In this document: in pieces, positions 55,796-64,000 of the stretch
Position numbering within the stretch: position 1 is the stretch's first letter
How the letters are laid out: every line of letters begins with the position of its first letter
From: Cryphonectria parasitica EP155
Taxonomy: Eukaryota > Ascomycota > Sordariomycetes > Diaporthales > Cryphonectriaceae
Direction of reading: 5' to 3'
Assembly (NCBI RefSeq): GCF_011745365.1
Contig: NW_024468910.1
Location: forward strand, 5,071,172 to 5,135,171
DNA length: 64,000 nucleotides
The notes under the pieces: model-generated
Told to the model about the DNA's origin: nothing
The model's database searches: none
The model's input: the letters and a program-made list of their open reading frames with translations, nothing else
Translations under genes and position numbers: made by a program

Positions 55796-56283
55796 CAGCC
55801 GATGGACAGAGCACGCCACAAGGTCTGGTATGTGCATGGCCCTTGTCTGTTTCTCTGTTGTGACTTGTTGTGGTATGGCGTGGGATGCATGCTATGGTCA
55901 ATATGGTATCTTATGAGATGGTTTGGTGTTAGTATCTGGCATGGATCGATCAAGTGGTCTCCCTACTTTTCTTGCTGTCGGTGTCAGTATATGTCAAGGT
56001 GTCTTTTCTGTAAAAACAAAGAGTGTGTGTATGTGTGCGCCAGTTGCTTGGCTTTGGCTTGGTTTCTGGTTCGGATGCAGGAGTTGACAGGTCATGTCGT
56101 GATTACGGGCGCTGGAAGAGGATGGCAAGCGAGTCTCCCGAGTCACCTCGCGTAGGCTGGCTGCCCTGGCCTCCTGGAAGAGAATCACAGGGAAGGTGGT
56201 GGCCCAGAAAGTGCAGAAACCCAAGGGAAGGTACCAACCCAGGACGTGCCAGGTCAGGTGCTCCAGGTACCGTTACGGTACAG

Positions 56284-56322
56284 GCACCTTTTAGGGGGTA
56301 GACCCCGAAATTTCCATGCTGC
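56284..56322. other. Copy B of a bipartite palindromic element
   Basis: GCACC, four bases (TTTT), AGGGGGTAGACCCC, a nine-base AT-rich spacer, then ATGCTGC. Same order as 35803-35844, with the same four-base gap after GCACC. Confidence 0.6.
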
Positions 56323-59300
56323 CAACATGTCCACCAGGGCCCCATAGACTAGGCCCTATAGGCCCTATCTATTACCTTACGAAAATCAACCAACACACAA
56401 CGAACACACCAACCCCAACCCCGATAACTCCCCCATCTTAGGTTGTCCCTCTTCCCCCTCTTACACAGAACTGAACACCCGACGGAAGCTAAGGGAAACG
56501 GATAGGCTTACGGGCGGTAGCCTGTCGCTACTCGAGCTCTTTTCAGGCACCCGTTCCAGGCAATTGAGAGGCGTTCCTTGGCAACCCTCAAGGCGTCTGT
56601 GCCTGCATTTCAGCGGATCGGACCTCGGGAGATCTGCACGCTGCCCGCAGCCAAGTGCTTCCAGTAGTTCTTCCAGTAGGGTTGACAGGCTCTGAATGCT
56701 GTCAGTCGCTGCCGCTCAGGGTTGCTCCTGCTGCTTCTTGCTCCTGCTCCTGCTCTGCTCACCCCTCCCAGTCGTTACTACCTCTCGAACATGGCACCTC
56801 TGCTATCACTACTACTATTGCTGCTGCTGTACTGTTAAAGTGTTGTGTGTTCCTTTCCCACGAACCCCGACCAAACAGGCAAGCCGGGCTGCGATCAAGC
56901 CCCGACAACTCACCAACGTGTTCCTCTCGTCATCCGCTATCTATGGTACAATGCATGCATGCAATGCAGCAAAGTGTATTGCACAGGCTGTGCAGAAGTA
57001 TCAGCCTTTTGTTTCGTTCTTACTCTTCTCATCCCATCCTTGTGCGCGATATGCTGAATTGGAATGGATTTGGCTGTGTCGCTGGTCAGCAGGGTGCTTC
57101 TCAGCGTCAGCGTCAGCCGTCAGCCTGCACCAACACCAACACCATCTTCACTTTTCCGAGAGGAGAACGAGGACGAGGAGGAACGACTTGCACAACGGCA
57201 CAACTTTCATGATCACACACGAGAAAAGAGGAAGAGAAGGCTCTTTTTCAGCCCTCTGGTCTCCTGCGCTAGGTTCTCGCTAATGCAGCTCCAAGGTCTT
57301 AGCCCTATATGCCCTCTCCGACCCCCCCCCCCCCCCACCAAGGTCGTTTGCCCATCGTGGCAGTCGTCAGATGGACGGCCTGATCGATCGACTGACAGAA
57401 ATTTGACAAACCTTCCCAAAGGTTGGGCCCCGTTCTTTCCCTCACCACCACATCAGGCCCGTCTTCTTCCCACCATGTATCATTCGAGACCATTCACCAA
57501 TTCTCGGCCCGCCTTCAACTTCCCCAGACGTAACCGACCACGTGCAAGCCTGTAGTGAAGCCTCGGCTCCAATATCCCTGCACGAAGAAACTTTCGCTGC
57601 ACCTTGCTTCGCGCCCATCCACCTCAGAGTGGCGAGGCACCCTCCACAGTCTCGACTCGACTCTAACCTTCTATCACTACCACAGCACTATAGACACACC
57701 AACAACAAACAGGCCTCATTTCGTCCCCCCCCCCCCCAACCATCCTACAAACCATTCTGTTCGCGTCATGATGGTGCTTATGGACGGGCGACCAAGTAGC
57801 AACTATTCAGACCAGATACAGCCAGACCGAGGCACCAGGACGCGCACGCACGCACACTTATCGGAACAATGGCGACTTATACTTTGTGTGTGTGGGACGC
57901 GTAGAGACGAGAGACACAAACAAGTGCGTGATCATTTCCTGCCGGCCAGCACGGAGTCGACATCTCGGCCCCGGCGATCCACACTCGCTCACCTGCGCTG
58001 GGTGGTCTGTGCCACCCCATGCCACAGCGTTACACTGCTTCCGCATGAAAACCTGTCCTATTTATGGGCTCAACTATAATTTCCTTGCTGTAAGGAGCTA
58101 GGGGCTTTGGGCGGCCCATACTTCCGCACGGCGCCAGGTCCGAGGAAGGAGATGGAAGTCGCCATTTTCACCACCAGCGACCGGTCTGCTGAACCAACCA
58201 AGCACAACGACCCGATCCTTCTAGGCGCCGTCCAAGTCTTGTTGGTGGGCTGGACACGAGGGCGGCTCTAACCCCCCCCCCCTTCCGTGAAGCTGCGGGC
58301 TGGAGTTGTTCTGATGTGGAAGGGGAGGGGGAGAAAGACACAACCAGAGGGACGTTTATTTGGAACGGCAACCCAGGAACCCAAAGGGCCGACGAACCAG
58401 GGATCCAGCTGACTGAGATTGCACACACATCCAACCCGTTCATCCATTTTTCCAAGCCGATATCCACCAGCTGGTATTGGCTGGCTCTCGGCTTTGGCAA
58501 GACCGACCTACCACCGACCGCGTCTTGAACTCTGTCTTCGACCGTCCTCCTTAAGGGTCCCCTTCTTAAAAGGTGTATTATTGCATGGGACGTGACGTAC
58601 GAACATGTCGGTCCCCTGGGCATTCCTCTGCAGAAATGCCCACAAGATCAAGTGCCGTTGCAGAGAATGCGGTTCGTGTCACATTAAGCGACGACAGCGC
58701 CCCTCTCCGGCAATTCGTGGGCGTTTTGCCCCAGGCTCCATGGTGCTTTGCCGCTGAAGGTTGAAATATTCTATATGCCGACCTCACTCTTTGGGCCATT
58801 TAGGGTATATGCGCCCGGGCCAGGACTTTACATGACGTTGCCCCCTCCCTGAACTGTCGGTCGCGTTGTCCTAACTTGACAAACTGATGCGAATACGATC
58901 CCGATTGATAGGTTCTTCGTTGTCTTCTCTTTGTCGACGAGATTCCGACTATATTCTCGCTGCAGCACTTCGGGTCTGCACGTCAAACTAGTCTGCTGCC
59001 CTTGCATTGGCTACCCCCTGGCCTCCCACCACCATCATCTCTGCCTGGCACCTCTTCCTCCTTCGACGGCTGCGAGGGCTCTATCAAGTGCGTGCGGTGA
59101 CAAGATGGGCTGGATCTTCCACCAACCACCGCCGCTCCAACATGGCCAAAAGGTGCAGCTTCTATGCATTCCAAACTTTCCGATCAGAGCCCCCCCCCCC
59201 CAGGCTCCTACACCCTTGAGCTAAGCTTATTTTAAAATTCGACCGCAACTGGACAACGTCTCTCTCTCTGTGTGTGTGTGTGTATGTGTGTGAGAGCAAG

Positions 59301-62300
59301 TTTTTTTTGGGGTGTGTGTGTGAGTGCGCGCGCGTGTGTGGCCTGTGGATGTGCTGGTGCTACCACGTAATCTCAGGTGAATACGAACTAGCACGGCACA
59401 GAATGGACAGGACCCATTCCAGGGATGGCCTCCTAGGAGCAGCCGCCCTAGATGATCTACCTATACCACCGAGGGCGCCATGAACTTCCCACAGGAAGCA
59501 GCGGACTCGTGCGGTATGATATGCAGCAAGCATGCACATGTGAGGGGTTCGCCGCGTGGTCTGAAACTATCGAGCTTGGACACACAACACACATACACAC
59601 ACACAACAATAGGCGGCGATAGACAGACGAGTTGGTGTCCGGATTCATCAGTGCGCGTTCCTCCTAGGGAATCATTCGCTGTTGAGGCCACCCCGGGGGG
59701 AAATCCAATTCTTCCCAGGACTGACCCAGAATTATCCTCTGCCCCCCCCCCCCAAGCGTCTGATCTTGCGGCCCTAGCCGTTTCCGCGGGATGGCTTGGA
59801 TCCGACAACGTGGGTTTACCTATCAAGCTAAGAGTACACACCCATTAACAATCAGCCTTCCTCCTCGTCTTCCTTCCTCCCTCCCTCCCCCCCCAATTCA
59901 CGCAAGACCAAGACCAAGACCAGCGTAGCCGCCTGCACCGCGCAGATGACGGGAGGAACACAAGAAAAAGGCTCGACGCTTGTTTGTGCACAACGCACAA
60001 AGTTATGCTAAACATCCCTCTGCTGCGAGACACCAGCCGGGCGGGCACACACAAAGAGACAATCATTTCAGCTGAGTTCTGCAGATCATGACTCTTCTGA
60101 GGCCCAGCCCACTCACCTCGGATCATTTAGCTCGTACATACGGGGAGTCGCAGCCGCGAACCGAGAGATCTCGTCAGGTCTGACATATCCGGATCTGCCC
60201 AGGGGCCTGCCCTGGTTCAACAAAACTTACAACAATGTTTGTCATGTCCCCCCCCCCCCAGGAACTGACGTGGTCCTCGTGTTTTATTTATGCTACCCAT
60301 CATCAACACCCGGGAGATTCGACGGGAGAAGCAAAGCGGGAAGAAGCAAGTCCTCGGACAAAATCCAGGGGGTCCCATCGGCACCGCAGGCCGTGTTAAT
60401 CGCCGGGGGGTTGCCACGTGTAATTGACGAGCCGCCTTGCCCAAAGAGCCCAGTCTGGAGCGGGAACATACTGCAATGGTGGTACTATGAGGTTACCACC
60501 AAAAAGGTACGATGTACAGTACTTGGAGGATACCTCTGCGTGTACCAGGCTGGGCTGGGACTGACAAACCTTGGCCCTAAGGAGGGAGGGGATGGTCCAG
60601 CCATTGGCCCCCCCCCCCTTCCAGGGTCCCTTGGACAGAATATTGCAGGTTCCTGGATGCACAGACACGGCTCATTTAACCTCTTTTCGTCTCTCTGCGG
60701 CCCCCCCCCTGGCCCCCTCCCTTGTTCTCGCCTTTCCCCCAAAGAGCGAAGGCTTTTCTCTCTCTTGTCAGCAAGCAAAAGCGCGGCTCCCAGCCGCCTC
60801 ACCTCCTTAAGGAATCGATCATGCAGATGAGCGAACCTCCTTGTCACCATAGATTGGCGCTAGCTCTGGTTCGTGAGCACTTTGCTGCATGAGATGCGGA
60901 GGATCGTGGGTGTCTTTTTATTTTTATTTTTTTGTTCTTTTCATCCTCCCGAGAACGAGGGCCAAGACATGCACGCAGGACGCATATTGCTGCAGCAGAC
61001 TAAACATGCATTTCGGGAACCCCATTCGGTCCTGTCGAGAGAGAGAGAGGACCTTTTCTTTGTCCCTATCTCTTTTTGTGTTCCTCCTCCCCTCCTCGGA
61101 GGGGGGTCTGGCCAGCGGAGTTCACGTTGCATCCCACCGAAGAGGTCCGCCCGACCTTGGCCCTCCTTTGGGCTCACACACAATCTCGAAATGGCAACTT
61201 GCGTCACGAGGCGGGCGTAGCGCTGTGTCTCCCCCCCCTCCACTTCGCTGCATCTGGCCCTACCACAGTAGAGATCATCTCCTTTCACCCTCTCCTGATT
61301 GGACGCTTCCCGCCCGTCCCAGTGGCTATCTGCAGGCTGAGGCTGCTTTTGTTTTCCCCCTCCTCCCCTCCTGACCTTTTCCATTTTCTTGCTTTTTCGG
61401 TGTTTTTTAGGCGGCACGCCACTCAGCGCGTGACTGGCTCTGTGTTGCAGCATACGAGGGCGGCTCTGATGCAGATTCCGCCCGTGCTGCTGCTGTTGTT
61501 GCTGCTGCTACTGCTCCTCTCTCCACTCCCACCCCCTCCTCTGGACCGATTTGTGCATTGTGGTACTCTGGTCACTGCTGAGAGGTCGACGAAAACGACA
61601 ACCCCCCTGGAGCGATCATCACTCGTACTATGTACATGCCGCGCTGACGATCGCCATGGGGCCGAGAAGGGACGGGGGTCTGACCCTGTTTTTTTTGTAT
61701 CCTTTGGGTTCTGCTCTTGCTGATTTGAAAGACGCGCAGCCTAGCAAGCTAGACAGGAGCCCCTCGGCTCGACTCCGTATTGTGAGCAGGTCAAGGGATG
61801 TTGGGGAAGTAGCCGTCCTTGAGTCCGGTCCTCTCTCCCCTATCTGCGCTCTGTAAACACGACAATCTCGGTCCGTGCCGTTGGGAATCACCGGCGACCT
61901 CAACTATCTATCGACGTTGCTCACGTCGCCGACCATCGCGTGTCAGGGAAGACAAGATGTCTTTCGTCATGTCTCCGCCCCCGTTTGTGTCACCAATACT
62001 GGGCCCCCCCCCTCTCTTTCTCTCTCTCTCTCTCTCGCTCTCTCTCTCTCTCTTTCTTTCTCTCTTTCTTTCTCTCTTTTTTTTTTCTGGGGGGGGGGGG
62101 TGGGGAGGGGCAGAGGAAGGGGGGCACAAACACTACGGTACCATTGGCTTGAACGGGGCAGAATGAGGGGGGGGCTTACACGCGACTACATTCAGAGGTA
62201 AGAAAGGCAGGCAGGGCGGCCCTATGATATCTCTCGCTTCGTGCTCACTTGTCAGTTGCCTATGTGCTCCCAGTGGAGAATCCTCCGCGGGCTCCGCTGC

Positions 62301-62715
62301 GGCACTTGAATTTTCACTTTTATTTTTTTTATATGTACATCTTGCTCTTCACGAAGCACGGCTTGTCCTATCTCCACCGCGGCCTGTGCTGACCCGTCGG
62401 GACCTGACATGATGGGGCTTGGGCCATCAGTAGATCAGATCTCGCCGAGCCGCGGCCTGGGGAAAGACATAGACACAAGGAAGTCAGTGCGACAGACAAA
62501 AAAGACACAGAGAGAGAGGAGGACGGCAGTCAGGTGATGACACATTGGTGTCGCCGCCCGGGTTCTTTGTTGGGAAGGACGGAAATGACGATGATCCAGA
62601 GGGGGCCAGCAGAAGGGGAAAGAAAGAAAAAAGGGCTTTGAGACAGGTCTCGTAATAAAAAAAGGTCCGAAAGATAAAGCCACACCCAGGAGGCTGGGAG
62701 ACCTCGGCGAGAGAG

Positions 62716-62719
<4 letters not shown>

Positions 62720-62755
<36 letters not shown>

Positions 62756-62764
62756 TGTGTGTGT
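62720..62764. repeat. (GT)n microsatellite
   Basis: Uninterrupted GT for about 32 nt, then imperfect GTCT/GTGT units. Confidence 0.9.
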
Positions 62765-63170
62765 CTGTGTATGTGAGGGAAAAAAGCACGTAACGACTGT
62801 CCTGTCCAACTGTATTACGTGTTTCGATGATTGCCCTCCCTCCCTCTACTCTCTCTCTTGCTCTGGCCAAGTCGCCACCGCTGTGGGTCGGCGAACCTAC
62901 GTGTCTGGGTGGCGCCCGGCTGGTAGAGGGTCCGAGAGCGACGGCTGAAAGAGCGTTGACGTCGTGGAGGATTTGATTGTGCGCGTGAGCAAAGTGTGAG
63001 AGAGAAACAGAGACAATTGAGAAAAAGGCCAAGAGCTGAAGGCATGGGGGGGAAGAGGGGTGGGATGATCACGCACCAACGTTCGGGCCATCATGGTAGC
63101 TCCCGCGTCTCCATCCCTCGGAAGCCCTGTGCTTGTGTCAGTGGTGATCATCGCCATCCAGCATAATATC

Positions 63171-63172
63171 AC

Positions 63173-63201
<29 letters not shown>
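63171..63201. repeat. (ATC)n microsatellite
   Basis: About ten ATC/CAT units in non-coding DNA. Confidence 0.9.
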
Positions 63202-63205
<4 letters not shown>

Positions 63206-64000
63206 CTTTCCCGACCATCGTGACAGGCGTAAACATGGCAGTTGGGTGGTGATACCCTTATTCCTATGGTGTGTGTTGCCATAGTTAAAAAATTAAAAAA
63301 GTTTTCACTTTTTGAAGGCTCGTGTCCTTTTACTCCGGCCTGCACTCTTTTCCCCAACCACCTGCAGCCCACTTTACTATTCCCCCCCCCCCCCCCACAG
63401 CGGCTTCTTCCCTTCCCGAGACTACGCTCCGTTTTTTTATGTTCTGGATCTTTTTGATGATGCTGAAAATGCTGATAACTATGATGCAGCACGAGACGAT
63501 CACATATTTTTTTTTCCCTCTGTCCTTTTGGGAGGAACAATGTGGCGATCTTTTGCCTCTACGGAGCAACTCGCTTGCCCTTTGGGGGCACAGAGAGATT
63601 CGCTGCTCCCACTTTCCTTTTCATCGTCTTGATCCAACCCACCCAGCCCACTCCCTCCCCCCCTTCGCCCTAATCCACTTCACACTTTGACAGAAGAGGG
63701 GGGATTTTTATCTTGCTCTGGAACTCCATGATTTGTGATCCTTCATATGTGGGGAAGGGGGGCTAGATCTTTGTGGGCTAGATGAGCTGAAATATCTGGA
63801 GAGGGGGAGGGGGGGGGGTTTTAAACATGTGGATAGAGACAGGAGGGAGAGGAGGGGGGAGAGGGGCGTAGGATGAATAAAGATCAAAATGATCGGCGTT
63901 GTTTTTTTAAAAAAAAAAAAAGTTCACAGAGAGAGAGAGAGGGAGAGAAAGAAGATCTGTCACCTTTTCTGCACAGGATCTGTCACCTTTCTGCAGGCGG

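Larger units (their letters stand above)
52208..64000. other. 11.8-kb region without a supportable gene
   Basis: Upstream of the homeodomain gene and reaching the window end. Frames of up to ~230 codons exist, but none has domain signatures and all are low-complexity. The first kilobase probably holds the minus-strand promoter and leader of the homeodomain gene. Other contents are TACYATRGTA palindromes (53161, 53172, 53329, 54908), G/C homopolymers (for example a G17 at 55144-55160, and runs near 53716, 57326, 57726 and 63380), a 13-bp tandem repeat (55744-55795), an element copy at 56284-56322, (GT)n near 62720 and (ATC)n near 63171. A gene beginning beyond 64000 could use its right end as promoter. 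Confidence 0.5.

Noticed and set aside
1..64000. CRISPR array, phage, integron or bacterial operon
   Set aside because: The introns, gene families and leaders are those of a fungus, and no spaced identical repeats of CRISPR type exist. The four 27-nt copies are too few and irregularly spaced.

Overview
The window is a stretch of filamentous ascomycete (Pezizomycotina, most likely Sordariomycetes) chromosome. The evidence is short spliceosomal introns (about 60-180 bp, GTRNGT-type donors, CTAAC/CTGAC-type branch points), pyrimidine-rich leaders before start codons, and a typical fungal gene set: CYP51B, a KIP2/KipA-type kinesin, EAF6, a DUF3074 protein and a fungal homeodomain factor. Nothing in it looks prokaryotic or viral, and there is no CRISPR array, rRNA, confident tRNA or intact transposon. 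The order within the class cannot be fixed from sequence alone.

Layout. 0.85-2.65 kb (+): PWI/RS-domain splicing factor (SRm160/SRRM1-like). 3.8-4.5 kb (+): EAF6 subunit of NuA4-type acetyltransferase complexes. 6.2-8.8 kb (+): five-exon S9 serine peptidase of the dipeptidyl-peptidase V type. 9.2-10.4 kb (-): coiled-coil protein of unknown function, with a 220-nt polypyrimidine minisatellite upstream. 11.5-13.6 kb: no convincing protein gene, but a promoter-like start, four dispersed 27-nt repeats and several hairpins. 14.3-15.7 kb (+): STK19-family protein. 15.7-25.3 kb: gene-free block. 25.3-28.2 kb (+): kinesin. 28.2-33.1 kb: gene-poor. 33.1-35.1 kb (+): type II membrane, FUT8/NodZ-like glycosyltransferase. 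36.2-38.0 kb (+): CYP51B. 39.0-40.2 kb (+): DUF3074 START-like protein. 41.4-42.5 kb (+): S66 (LD-carboxypeptidase/MccF-like) peptidase, convergent with a secreted type-B carboxylesterase at 42.6-45.0 kb (-). 45-49.8 kb: gene-poor. 49.8-52.2 kb (-): homeodomain transcription factor. 52.2-64 kb: about 11.8 kb without a supportable gene.

The genes are mostly unrelated housekeeping functions (splicing, chromatin, peptide turnover, microtubule transport, ergosterol synthesis, DNA repair) plus one developmental regulator. No biosynthetic cluster or operon-like unit is visible. Intergenic DNA is long and rich in microsatellites, 10-24-nt homopolymers and short palindromes.

No well-defined novel system could be demonstrated. 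The best candidates for undescribed biology are the hairpin- and repeat-rich, apparently non-coding locus at 11.5-13.6 kb; a roughly 40-bp element shared by the CYP51B promoter and the distant 56.3-kb intergenic region; an apparent excess of TACYATRGTA palindromes, all outside genes; and the orphan coiled-coil gene.
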